From NCBI RefSeq assembly GCF_022179765.1, contig NZ_BPRE01000015.1, positions 101,530-165,529 on the forward strand: 64,000 nucleotides of DNA, in the 5' to 3' direction. The notes below the pieces were generated by a model. The model searched no databases and was not told the DNA's origin. It saw nothing but the letters and a program-made list of their open reading frames with translations. The position numbers were made by a program, and so were the translations under genes. The stretch's first letter is position 1. Each line of letters opens with the position of its first letter. The stretch is from Methylorubrum suomiense (GTDB lineage Bacteria; Pseudomonadota; Alphaproteobacteria; Rhizobiales; Beijerinckiaceae). Positions 1 to 8,529 of this stretch are shown here, piece by piece.

Positions 1-143
1 AATTGCGAACCAGCGCAGTTTCTCGGGAGGACTCTGCCCGCGCCCATCTCAACCCGAAGGAATCCCGTCGGACTCGATGCGGATCGTCCCGCATCGGGTC
101 CTATCGAGACATGGACTCGTGTGTCGATCGCCGGAGGGCGGCG

Positions 144-1676
144 TCAGCCTTGCGTCTCCGCCAGCCGCTTGCGCTGAACCTTGCCGTTGGCGGTGCGCGG
201 CAGCGAATCGAGGAAGCGGATCGAGCGGGGGCATTTGTACCCGGCCAAGCGTTCGGAGCACCATGCCAGCAACCCGTCCGCATCGGGCTCGGCGCCGGGA
301 CGCGGGACGACGAAAGCCGCGATCACCCGCACATCGGCCCGCACGGCCAGTTCCGCCACACCGACCTCGGCCACGTCAGGATGAGCCGCCAGCACGCTCT
401 CCACTTCCACCGGAGAGACCCGGTAGCCCATGGCGTTCATGAGGTCGTCGTTGCGGCCGTGGAACCAGAGGTAGCCACCCGCATCGAGGCTGGCGAGGTC
501 GCCGCCTGCGAACCACGCGCCGCGCATCACAGCCGCCTCTTCCTCGGGTCGCTGCCAATATCCGAGCATCAGGCCGGGCTCGGAGCGGTGGACCGCCAGC
601 AAGCCCGTCTCGCCGGGGGGCAGGGGTTCAGGCGGTCCATCGACCGGCAGGATCGCCACGCATCGGCCGGGCTGGGGGCGGCCGGGTGAGCCGGGTCGGA
701 CGGCAATGGTCGGCCCGCTCGACACGTAGGTCGAGACCTCGCTCATTCCGAGCGCTTCGTAGAGCGGGATGCCGGTGCGGTCGGTCCATTCGGCCAGGAG
801 ATCGGGGCTCAGCGCCTCGCCCGCCGTGACCCCGTGGCGAAGCCGCGCGAGGTCGTAGGCGGCGAGGTCCGAATATTTGAGGATCTGGCGGTAGACGCTC
901 GGGACGGCGGCGAAGATCGTCGCGCCGTGCATCTCGATCAGGCGTGGCCAGGCTCCTCGGTCGCGCGGACCGTTATAGAGAACCGCCGTGGCGCCGCAGG
1001 CCCACGGATCGGTGATCCCGACGCCGAGCGTGTAGGTCCAGTTCATCGTGCCGGCATGGAGCATCACGTCGGACTCGGTCAGACCAAGCCAATGGGCATG
1101 CATCGGCCGTCGGCCCCAAATGGCCCGATGCGCGTGAAGCACGCCTTTCGGACGGCTGGTGGTGCCGGAGGTGTAGACCAACGTCGCCGGATCGTCGGCG
1201 CCGGTATCGGCGTAATCCACGAGCGGCGGACCGGCCTTCATCGCGGCGACGGCATCCGCGTCGAGCCAGAGCCGTCCGTCGTCCGACGGGGGCTTCGCGA
1301 AGCCTGCGCCGACGACGATCGCCGCCACGCCGGCATTGCCCATCAGGAAGGCGGCCTCGTCCGGCGTCAGCTGGGGGGAGGAGGGCAGCGCCACGAGGCC
1401 GGCAGCCAGGGCGCCGAAATAGACCAGCACGTAATCCGTCTCGTTGCCCATGCGGATCATCACCCGGTCGCCCGGCTTCAGGCCGCGACCGAGAAGGCCC
1501 GCTGCAATGCCGCGCACGGCACGGTCGGCCTGTCCGAAGGTCAGGCGGCTCACCGCTCCGCTCTCTCCGGCCATCACCAGTGCCGTCTTGTCGCCGCGTT
1601 GCCGCGCATTCTCCGCGAGACAATGACGGGCCGCATTGAAGCGAGGCGGTGGAAGGCGGTCGTCGGGTATCGGCAC
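144..1676 (-). CDS. AMP-dependent acyl-CoA synthetase/ligase
   Basis: This is an ANL-superfamily adenylating enzyme, about 510 residues, expected to activate a carboxylic acid to acyl-AMP and then acyl-CoA. The sequence shows the nucleotide-binding signature YTSGTTSRPKGV near residue 165, the A5-type motif YEALGMSE, the hinge stretch GGDLASLDAGGYLWFHGR, and a C-terminal TANGKVQRK carrying the catalytic lysine. It most resembles the benzoate-CoA ligase/medium-chain acyl-CoA synthetase branch, but the substrate cannot be read from the sequence. The frame stays open about 550 bases further upstream, through the divergent beta-lactamase gene, which is a GC-rich artefact. I chose GTG at 1676 because it gives a normal family length; there is no strong ribosome-binding site. 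TTG near 1736 is an alternative. Confidence 0.88.
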   Translation of the reverse strand: MPIPDDRLPPPRFNAARHCLAENARQRGDKTALVMAGESGAVSRLTFGQADRAVRGIAAGLLGRGLKPGDRVMIRMGNETDYVLVYFGALAAGLVALPSSPQLTPDEAAFLMGNAGVAAIVVGAGFAKPPSDDGRLWLDADAVAAMKAGPPLVDYADTGADDPATLVYTSGTTSRPKGVLHAHRAIWGRRPMHAHWLGLTESDVMLHAGTMNWTYTLGVGITDPWACGATAVLYNGPRDRGAWPRLIEMHGATIFAAVPSVYRQILKYSDLAAYDLARLRHGVTAGEALSPDLLAEWTDRTGIPLYEALGMSEVSTYVSSGPTIAVRPGSPGRPQPGRCVAILPVDGPPEPLPPGETGLLAVHRSEPGLMLGYWQRPEEEAAVMRGAWFAGGDLASLDAGGYLWFHGRNDDLMNAMGYRVSPVEVESVLAAHPDVAEVGVAELAVRADVRVIAAFVVPRPGAEPDADGLLAWCSERLAGYKCPRSIRFLDSLPRTANGKVQRKRLAETQG

Positions 1677-1775
1677 GGCGGCGTCCGGTCGTCTCGATGC
1701 GTCATCCGGTGTCCGCCGCCGTTCGAGGCCCGTCAAGAAGGGGGGCCGGCTCCGCGACCGGCAGGAAGGAGCCGC

Positions 1776-2639
1776 ATGTTCACGCGTCGCCAAACCACCA
1801 TGGCCGGATTGGCCGCTCTGATTGTGTCCGGCCGCGTGGGACCGGCACGGGCCGCGTCGTTCGAGGATGCCCTCGCCGAAATCGAGGTCCGGAGCGGTGG
1901 GCGGCTCGGCGTTGCGGTCCTCGACACCGGCTCCGGCGAATTGACCGGACGCCGGATCGACGAGCGCTTTCCCCTCTGCAGCACGTTCAAGGCGCTGGCC
2001 GCGGCCGCCGTTCTCGCGCGGGTCGACGCGCAAGAGGAGCGCCTGGATCGCCGCGTGGTGTTCGGGCGTGAGGCACTGGTGCCGTATTCTCCGGTCACCG
2101 AGCCCCGCATCGGCGGATCTGGCATGAGTCTCGCGGAATTGTGCGAGGCCGCCGTGATCCGCAGCGACAACACGGCGGGCAATCTCCTGCTTCAGGCGAT
2201 CGGCGGCCCGGCGGGACTGACCGCGCAACTCCGCGCGTTCGGGGATGACGTGACGCGGCTCGACCGAACCGAGCCGACGCTCAACGAGGCCCTGCCGGGG
2301 GATCCGCGGGATACGACGAGCCCGGGGGCGATGGCGCGCACCCTCGCGGGGCTGACCCTCGGCTCAGCCCTGACGCAGCCCTCCCGCGACCGGCTGACGG
2401 CTTGGCTTCTCGACAATCGCACCGGCGGTAAGCGGCTGCGGGCCGGGCTGCCGTCGGGCTGGCGGATCGGCGAGAAGACTGGAACGGGCGAGTATGGGAC
2501 GACGAACGATGTCGGCGTCATCTGGCCACCGGAGGGCGCCGCGCAGGTCGTCGCCGTTTACCTGACCGCCACGGATCGACCGCTGTCCGAACGCGAGGAC
2601 GCCATCGCTGCCGTGGCACGGGCGGTGGTCGCCGATTAG
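1776..2639 (+). CDS. bla: Class A serine beta-lactamase
   Basis: This is a periplasmic penicillin-hydrolysing enzyme of 287 residues, with all class A signatures close to Ambler numbering: the S69-T-F-K72 active site, SDN at 130-132, E166-P-T-L-N in the omega loop, and K234-T-G. The N-terminus (TRRQTTMAGLAALIV) has a twin arginine before a hydrophobic stretch, so Tat export is likely. A cysteine sits just before the active serine, as in L2 and KPC-type enzymes, but the usual partner cysteine after KTG is absent. AGGAAGGA lies just upstream of the ATG. The gene diverges from the acyl-CoA ligase across about 100 bases. No ampR-like regulator is adjacent. This is probably a species-resident chromosomal enzyme; its spectrum cannot be predicted. 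Confidence 0.95.
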   Translation: MFTRRQTTMAGLAALIVSGRVGPARAASFEDALAEIEVRSGGRLGVAVLDTGSGELTGRRIDERFPLCSTFKALAAAAVLARVDAQEERLDRRVVFGREALVPYSPVTEPRIGGSGMSLAELCEAAVIRSDNTAGNLLLQAIGGPAGLTAQLRAFGDDVTRLDRTEPTLNEALPGDPRDTTSPGAMARTLAGLTLGSALTQPSRDRLTAWLLDNRTGGKRLRAGLPSGWRIGEKTGTGEYGTTNDVGVIWPPEGAAQVVAVYLTATDRPLSEREDAIAAVARAVVAD

Positions 2640-2646
2640 GTTCGGT

Positions 2647-3204
2647 TTAGTCGAGGGTCCGTTGCGACCCGGCACCGTCGAGCTGAGGCGTCTGCCGGAT
2701 CGGACGGATGCCCCCCGAGAGGACTGAAGCCGCACCGTCCACGAGCTCGAGCCAGAGGAATCGGGCCGGATCGACCGGTCCCGGCAACACGAGCCGCCCC
2801 GGGGGGACCGGCGCGAAGCCGAAGCGGCGGTAATAAGGAGCGTCGCCCACCAGCACGACGACGCGATGACCGGAGGCGCGGGCGGCGTCCAGGCTCGCTC
2901 GCATCAGCGCGGTTCCGATTCCGCGATCCGAGAAGCTCGGATCGACGGTGAGCGGCCCGAGGACGAGGAGGCACCCCCCTTCGGCCTCCGCCGGGCCGAC
3001 GCGGACCGAACCGACGAGATAGGTGCCGACCAGAGCCGTCAAACAGAGCTCGGCGAGGGGAGCCGTGCCTTCGCGCAGGCGATAGGCGGTGCGGGCGAAG
3101 CGTCCCGGTCCGAAGGCGCGGGCGTGCAGTCGCTCGATGGCCGGCCCGTCCTCGGGTTGTTCGCGGCGGATGACGAGGGGGAGGGCGGTCAAGGCGGGCG
3201 TCAT
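2647..3204 (-). CDS. GNAT family N-acetyltransferase
   Basis: The acetyl-CoA-binding core is visible as LTVDPSFSDRGIGTALM (motif A, R/Q-x-x-G-x-G/A type), followed by the beta5 segment GHRVVVLVGDAPYYRRFGF, typical of YhbS-like acetyltransferases. The length is 185 residues from the ATG at 3204. The frame continues upstream to 3306 but would overlap yejB, so the internal ATG is preferred. Its stop lies 7 bases from the convergent beta-lactamase stop. It follows yejB on the same strand after a 59-base gap, occupying the place where yejE would normally lie. The acceptor substrate is unknown. Confidence 0.88.
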   Translation of the reverse strand: MTPALTALPLVIRREQPEDGPAIERLHARAFGPGRFARTAYRLREGTAPLAELCLTALVGTYLVGSVRVGPAEAEGGCLLVLGPLTVDPSFSDRGIGTALMRASLDAARASGHRVVVLVGDAPYYRRFGFAPVPPGRLVLPGPVDPARFLWLELVDGAASVLSGGIRPIRQTPQLDGAGSQRTLD

Positions 3205-3263
3205 CCGGGAGCGGGGACGACGGCCGATAGCAGTCCCGTCCGCAGCCGGCAAACTGTGCGCGA

Positions 3264-4358
3264 TCACGCCGCCTTGGCGGAGAAGTCGATCCGGGGATCG
3301 ATCCACGTATAGATCAGATCAGACACCAAATTCACCGCCAGGCCGAGCAGCGAGAAGATGTACAATGTCGCGAACACCACCGGGTAATCGCGGCCGACGA
3401 TGGAGGTGAAGGACAGCAGCCCGAGCCCGTCGAGGGAGAAGATCGTCTCGATCAGGAGCGAGCCGGTAAAGAAGGCGGTGATGAAGGCGCCGGGGAAGCC
3501 CGCGATCACGATCAGCATCGCGTTCCGGAAGACGTGACCGTAGAGCACGCCGCGCTGAGTCAGACCCTTCATCCGCGCCGTCAGAACGTATTGCTTGCGG
3601 ATCTCGTCGAGGAACGAGTTCTTCGTCAGCAAGGTCGAGGTCGCGAAGGCGCCGAGTACCAGGGCAGCGAGCGGCAGGGCCAAGTGCCACGCGTAATCGA
3701 CCGCCTTACCCCACAGCGAAAGGGACTCGAAGTTCTCGGAGGTCAGGCCGCGGATCGGAAAGATCTGCACGAACGAGCCGCCCGCGAACAGGATGATGAG
3801 CAGGATGCCGAACAGGAAGCTCGGGATCGCGTAGCCGATGATGACGACGGCGGAAGTCCAGACGTCGAAGCGCGAGCCGTCGGAGACCGCCTTGCGAATG
3901 CCGAGCGGGATCGAGATCGCGTAGGAGATCAACGTCATCCACAAACCCAGCGAGATCGAGACCGGTAGCTTTTCCTTGATGAGCTGCAGCACGCTCACAT
4001 CGCGGAAATAGCTTCGGCCGAAATCGAACCGGGCGTAGTCCCACAACATCTTGGCGAAGCGTTCGGGTGCCGGCTTGTCGAAGCCGAACTGGGCCTCGAG
4101 CTTCTTGATGAAGGCAGGGTCCAAACCCTGCGCGCCGCGATACTTGGCGTTCTCCGAGCCGCTGCGGCTGACGCCGCCGAGATCGCCTTGTCCGCCGGTG
4201 ACACGGTTGAGCGAACCCTCCTGCTGGCCCTGGAGCTGCGCGAGCACGCGCTCCACGGGGCCGCCGGGGGCGAACTGGATGATCGCGAAGGTGATCAGCA
4301 TGATCCCGAAAATGGTCGGGACCATGAGGGCGAGGCGCCGCAGGATGTAGCCGAGCAT
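3264..4358 (-). CDS. yejB: Microcin C/peptide ABC transporter permease YejB
   Basis: This is an inner-membrane permease of the DppB/OppB family, 364 residues, with the YejB hallmarks: N-terminus MLGYILRRLALMVPTIFGIM, a long periplasmic insert after TM1 (roughly residues 35-95), the EAA-loop region near KGLTQRGVLYGHVFRNAM, and the C-terminus YTWIDPRIDFSA. It would import oligopeptides or microcin C-like compounds together with the two binding proteins encoded immediately upstream (12 bases from the preceding stop). The partner permease YejE and the ATPase YejF do not follow; a GNAT gene does instead. Confidence 0.93.
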   Translation of the reverse strand: MLGYILRRLALMVPTIFGIMLITFAIIQFAPGGPVERVLAQLQGQQEGSLNRVTGGQGDLGGVSRSGSENAKYRGAQGLDPAFIKKLEAQFGFDKPAPERFAKMLWDYARFDFGRSYFRDVSVLQLIKEKLPVSISLGLWMTLISYAISIPLGIRKAVSDGSRFDVWTSAVVIIGYAIPSFLFGILLIILFAGGSFVQIFPIRGLTSENFESLSLWGKAVDYAWHLALPLAALVLGAFATSTLLTKNSFLDEIRKQYVLTARMKGLTQRGVLYGHVFRNAMLIVIAGFPGAFITAFFTGSLLIETIFSLDGLGLLSFTSIVGRDYPVVFATLYIFSLLGLAVNLVSDLIYTWIDPRIDFSAKAA

Positions 4359-4370
4359 CGGGGTCGAACC

Positions 4371-6245
4371 TCAATCCCGGCCGATCTGCCGAGCCTTCTG
4401 GGCGTCGTACCACCAGAGATCGGGCGTGCCGAGACCGTACGCCGGCGGGGTCGCCGGATGGCCGAACACGTCCCAGGTCCCCAGCCGGTAGCTCGGCGCG
4501 TACCACATCGGAATCCAGTAGCGGCCGGCGCGCAGAACCCGGTCCAGCGCGCGACAGGCCGCCTCGAGTTCGGCACGGGAGGCCGCCGTGACGGCCTTCT
4601 CGACCAGGGCGTCCACCACCGGGCTGCTGATGCCGGCGATGTTGTTGGTGCCCGGTATTGCAGCGGCGGACGATCCGAAGCTCGTGCGCAGTTCCGGGCC
4701 CGGCGTCGCCCCCTGCGAGGCGTTGCGAACCACGATATCGAAATCGAAATCGCGCACCCGCAGCTGATACTGTGAAGCATCGACGATGCGCTGGCTGGCC
4801 CGTATCCCGAGACGTGCCAGATTACGGATGAAGGGCTGGGTCCGGGCCTCCCAGATCGGGTCGTTGTCGAGGAACTCGAACGCGATCGGTGCGCCGCTCG
4901 GCAGCTTGAAGACGCTGCCGTCGCGGGTGCAGCCGGCTTCCCTGAGCAGCGCGTTGGCGCGGCTGAGCAAAGCCCGGTCCTGACCCGATCCGTCGGTCGA
5001 GGGCGGTACCCAGGCATCGCCGAACACTTCGGCCGGCAGATGCTGAGGATGGGCATCGCGCAGGGGTTCGAGCAGAGCGAGCTCAGCGGGCCCGGGCTTC
5101 CCCGTCGCCTTGAGATCGGATCGTTCAAAGAACGATTCGGTCCGCACGTAGGTGTCGTACATCTGGTTGCGGTTGGTCCAAGCGAAGTCGAAGCAGAGTC
5201 CGATCGCTTCGCGCACCCGCGGATCCTTGAAGACGTCGCGGCGGGTATTGAACCACCAGCCCTGGATGCTGGCCGGCGCGTTGTTCGGGAGGGTCACCCG
5301 CTTGACGCGACCCTCGCGGGCAGCCGGAAAATCGTAACCGTTCGCCCAGATCGAGGATGTGAATTCCTCGCGGTAGGTGAAGGCCCCACTCTTGAACGCC
5401 TCGAATGCCGCCTGCCGATCGCGGAAATACTCGTAGCGGAGCGCGGCAAAATTGTTTCGCCCGACATTCACGGCAAGCTCGGCGGCCCAGTAATCCGGCA
5501 CGCGCTCCAACTCGATGAACCGACCGACATCCATCCGCCCGACGCGGTAGGGCCCGGAGCCGAGGGGCGCTTCGAGTGTCGAGGCCTCGAAATCCCGGCC
5601 CTTCCACCATGTCTCCGAGAAGATCGGCAGACCGGCCACGGTCTGGGGAAGGTCGCGGGCATATCCCGGCTTGTAACGGACGAGCACGACATCGTCGGCT
5701 TCGGATGTCGTGTCTTCGAGATCGAGGAGCTCCTGCGCGATGGCCGGGTGCCCCTTGTCGCGCAGGATCTTCAGCGAAAATGCGACATCGCGGGCGGTGA
5801 GCTTCGAACCATCGTGGAAGTGAGCCTGCGGCCGGAGACGGAAACGCTGGCTCAGGCCATCCTCGCTCGTCTCGACGGTGCGGGCGATCAAACCGTAGAG
5901 CGCGTCCGGCTCGTCCAGGGCGCGGACCATCAGGCTGTCGAAGGTGAAGTTCAAACCCGCCGCGCCGTTGCCGCGGAAGACGTAGGGATTGAGGGTATCG
6001 AAGGTGTCGAAGGCCTGATTGCCGAAGGTCTGGACAAGCTGCGTCGAGAAGCGCCCGCCGCGGGGTGCCATCGGATTAACGTAGTCGAAATTCGCGAAAT
6101 CGGGGCCGTATTTCAGCTCACCGAAGCTCGACAATCCGTGGCGAGGTCCGGTCGGCGCGGCGTGAGCAAAGCGGGGCAGGGCCGCCGAGGTGGCCAGAAC
6201 CCCGGCACCGAGGATGATGCCGCGGCGATTCAGGGCGCCGCTCAA
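4371..6245 (-). CDS. Peptide ABC transporter substrate-binding protein (YejA-like, copy 2)
   Basis: This is a family 5 extracellular solute-binding protein of about 624 residues. A TTG start at 6245 is supported by its TTGA overlap with the stop of the upstream paralogue, which suggests translational coupling. The N-terminus then reads LNRRGIILGAGVLATSAA, a secretion signal with paired arginines that could be Tat. The mature part has the family features HGLSSFGELKYGPDF, FRLRPQAHFHDGSKLTARDV and GSGPYRVGRMDVGRFIELERV. It is paralogous to the gene at 6242-8167. It probably delivers peptides to YejB; ligand identity is unknown. Confidence 0.93.
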   Translation of the reverse strand: MSGALNRRGIILGAGVLATSAALPRFAHAAPTGPRHGLSSFGELKYGPDFANFDYVNPMAPRGGRFSTQLVQTFGNQAFDTFDTLNPYVFRGNGAAGLNFTFDSLMVRALDEPDALYGLIARTVETSEDGLSQRFRLRPQAHFHDGSKLTARDVAFSLKILRDKGHPAIAQELLDLEDTTSEADDVVLVRYKPGYARDLPQTVAGLPIFSETWWKGRDFEASTLEAPLGSGPYRVGRMDVGRFIELERVPDYWAAELAVNVGRNNFAALRYEYFRDRQAAFEAFKSGAFTYREEFTSSIWANGYDFPAAREGRVKRVTLPNNAPASIQGWWFNTRRDVFKDPRVREAIGLCFDFAWTNRNQMYDTYVRTESFFERSDLKATGKPGPAELALLEPLRDAHPQHLPAEVFGDAWVPPSTDGSGQDRALLSRANALLREAGCTRDGSVFKLPSGAPIAFEFLDNDPIWEARTQPFIRNLARLGIRASQRIVDASQYQLRVRDFDFDIVVRNASQGATPGPELRTSFGSSAAAIPGTNNIAGISSPVVDALVEKAVTAASRAELEAACRALDRVLRAGRYWIPMWYAPSYRLGTWDVFGHPATPPAYGLGTPDLWWYDAQKARQIGRD

Positions 6246-8167
6246 CGCGGCGCTCCAGTCTTGGCGGCCAGCGCCTCGTCGTACCACCACGTCGTCGGGA
6301 AGCCGGACGATCCGTATTTCGGCAGGACCGCCGGCCGACCGAAGCGGTTCCAGCGGACCGTGCGCGTCACCGGCGACGACCATTGCGGCACGACGTAATT
6401 GTGGGACAGCAGCGCCCGATCGAGCGCGCGGGTCGCCGCCACGAGAGTTTCGCGGTCGCTGGCGAAGATCAGCTTCTCGATGAGCGCGTCGATCCCCGCA
6501 TCCTTGATCCCGGCAATGTTGCGTGAGCCCGGCTTGTCGGCCGAGACCGACCCCCAATACTCGCGCTGTTCGTTGCCCGGCGAGAGCGATTCCGGCCAGT
6601 TCGAGGTGGTGATATCGAAGTCGAAGGCGCGCAGCCGATTCTGGTACTGCGCCTGATCGATCACGCGCACGCTCGATTGAATGCCAATGAGTTTCAGCTG
6701 CGCCGCGAACGGTAGAATGACGCGCTCGAAGACATTCTGGAATTCCAGAAACTCGACCGTCAGGGGCTCGCCGGTGGCCTTCGAGACCATCTGTCCGCCC
6801 TTCAATTCGTAGCCCGCCTCCTTGAGGAGGCCGACCGCTTGGCGCAGGTTTGCCCGCACGGCGTCCGGCGTGTCGTTGACCGGGTTCCGGTAGGGCTCGG
6901 TGAAGACCCGCGGGAGCAGCTTGTCCTTCACGCTGTCGAGGATGGCCCGCTCGATCCCCTCCGGCAGGCCGGACGCCGCCAGTTCGGAGCCGTAGAAATA
7001 CGAATCGATGCGGCTGTACTGCCCGTAGAACAGCTGCCGGTTCATCTCCTCGAAATTCATCGCGAGATTGAAGGCACGCCGCACGCGCTCATCCTTGAAC
7101 TTGTCGCGGCGCAGGTTGAACACGAAGGCTTGCATGATGCCGGTGCCGCGGCCGGGAAACTCTTCCTTGATGAGGCGGCCATCCTTCACGGCGGGGAAAT
7201 CGTCGTACTGCGTGGCCCAGTTCCGGGCGATATTCTCGGAGCGGAAGTCGTAGAGATCGCCTTTCAACGCTTCCAGAAGGACCGATCCATCACGAAAATA
7301 TTCGAAGCGGACGGTGCCGAAATTGTTGCGCCCGCGATTGACCGGTAGGTCCTTGCCCCAATAATCGGCGACCCGCTCATAGATCGCGTAGCGGCCAGCA
7401 TCGATCTTGGCCAAGCGATAGGGGCCGGAGCCGAGCGGGATTTCCAATGTCGTCTCGGTCGGATTGCGCGCTTTGCCGCTCGCATCCGTCCCCGTCCACC
7501 AATGCTTCGGCAGAACCTGCATCTGGCCCAGCACCTGCGGCAGTTCGCGGTTGCCGGCTTCCGTGAACCGGAACGTGACCTCACGTTCGCCCGTGGCCTC
7601 GGCCTTGCCGACGCTGTGGTAGTAAGCGGCGTAGAAGGGACTGTTGGCCTTCAGCGTGTCGAAGGACCAGATCACATCCTCGACGGTCAGAGGTTTGCCG
7701 TCGTGCCACCGAGCGCCCGCGCGCAGACGATAGGCGACCGACATGCCATCGGGGGCGATGCGCACCGCTTCGGCCAATTGGCCGTAGGAAGAGAACGGCT
7801 CGTCGCCCGAATCTTCCATGAGCGTGTCGTAAATCTGGGTGATCCCGCCTTCCAGATCCCCCTTCAATCCGTTGACGATCATGTTGAGATTGTCGAATCC
7901 GCCCTGGGATCCGAGGCGGACCAGTCCACCGATCGGAGCCTTCGGGTCGGCGTATTCGAAATGGGCGAAGTCCGGACCGTATTTCGGTTCGCCGAGCAGG
8001 GTCAGCGCGTGGCGCCAAGTTCCCGACGCTCTGCCGGATGCGTCCTGAGCCGACGCCCGCGCCGCCGATTCTGCGGGCTCCTGAGCCGAGGCTGGGGATC
8101 GCAATCCGAGGACGGCGAGCGCACCGGCGAGGAAGCTTCGGCGAGCAATCACGGCGTGTTCCGTCAC
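6242..8167 (-). CDS. Peptide ABC transporter substrate-binding protein (YejA-like, copy 1)
   Basis: This is a 641-residue family 5 solute-binding protein and the first gene of the Yej-type operon. The signal peptide contains ARRSFLAGALAVLGL, a twin-arginine-like motif, followed by an Ala/Gln/Glu-rich linker. The conserved ligand-domain segments YRLRAGARWHDGKPLTVEDV and GSGPYRLAKIDAGRYAIYERV are present. It shares its architecture with the downstream copy, so this is a tandem duplication with divergence, common in Methylobacterium and other Rhizobiales. Periplasmic peptide capture is inferred from the family and the adjacent YejB. Confidence 0.94.
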   Translation of the reverse strand: MTEHAVIARRSFLAGALAVLGLRSPASAQEPAESAARASAQDASGRASGTWRHALTLLGEPKYGPDFAHFEYADPKAPIGGLVRLGSQGGFDNLNMIVNGLKGDLEGGITQIYDTLMEDSGDEPFSSYGQLAEAVRIAPDGMSVAYRLRAGARWHDGKPLTVEDVIWSFDTLKANSPFYAAYYHSVGKAEATGEREVTFRFTEAGNRELPQVLGQMQVLPKHWWTGTDASGKARNPTETTLEIPLGSGPYRLAKIDAGRYAIYERVADYWGKDLPVNRGRNNFGTVRFEYFRDGSVLLEALKGDLYDFRSENIARNWATQYDDFPAVKDGRLIKEEFPGRGTGIMQAFVFNLRRDKFKDERVRRAFNLAMNFEEMNRQLFYGQYSRIDSYFYGSELAASGLPEGIERAILDSVKDKLLPRVFTEPYRNPVNDTPDAVRANLRQAVGLLKEAGYELKGGQMVSKATGEPLTVEFLEFQNVFERVILPFAAQLKLIGIQSSVRVIDQAQYQNRLRAFDFDITTSNWPESLSPGNEQREYWGSVSADKPGSRNIAGIKDAGIDALIEKLIFASDRETLVAATRALDRALLSHNYVVPQWSSPVTRTVRWNRFGRPAVLPKYGSSGFPTTWWYDEALAAKTGAPR

Positions 8168-8529
8168 GTTGGCGCTCTCTCCCGGTCTCTCAGGAATAAC
8201 GAGAATTTCTGGCCGGTGTTCTAGGACGGCGGGCTGTTCACGCCAAGCGGTCCCGTCCGCTCAGGCGCGTTCGGCGACGAATGGGAATTGGCCTTGCCTC
8301 ACCGGCATGCGCTCAAACGGGGAGGCGCAGGCTTGAATTTCTCCGTGTTGTGCGATGCGGGCTTCGGCCTCTGACTAGGCCATTCACAGGGTGCGGTCCC
8401 GCCTCCGGCATCATGGCAGGAGCTCAATGCGGAGCGGATCCATCCCGGTCCCGTCGTTGGCCGTGATCGCGCGACAAAAAAGGCCGGACCTTTCGATCCG
8501 GCCTTCCGTCACGTCCGTGTGCGATGAAA
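8168..8529. other. Intergenic region between yejA-like gene and cytochrome c gene
   Basis: This 362-base spacer must hold the promoter of the Yej operon (near 8170-8280, reading minus) and the terminator of the cytochrome c gene (8474-8505). I see no convincing coding frame and no clear sigma-70 boxes. Confidence 0.6.
8474..8505 (-). terminator. Rho-independent terminator of the cytochrome c gene
   Basis: On the minus strand a 9-bp stem (AAGGCCGGA paired with TCCGGCCTT) is followed by a run of T residues. It lies 25 bases past the stop codon of the cytochrome gene. Confidence 0.85.

Noticed and set aside
834..1775. Upstream extension of the beta-lactamase frame
   Set aside because: The open frame extends far upstream, but the ribosome-binding site and the Tat-like leader fix the start at 1776.
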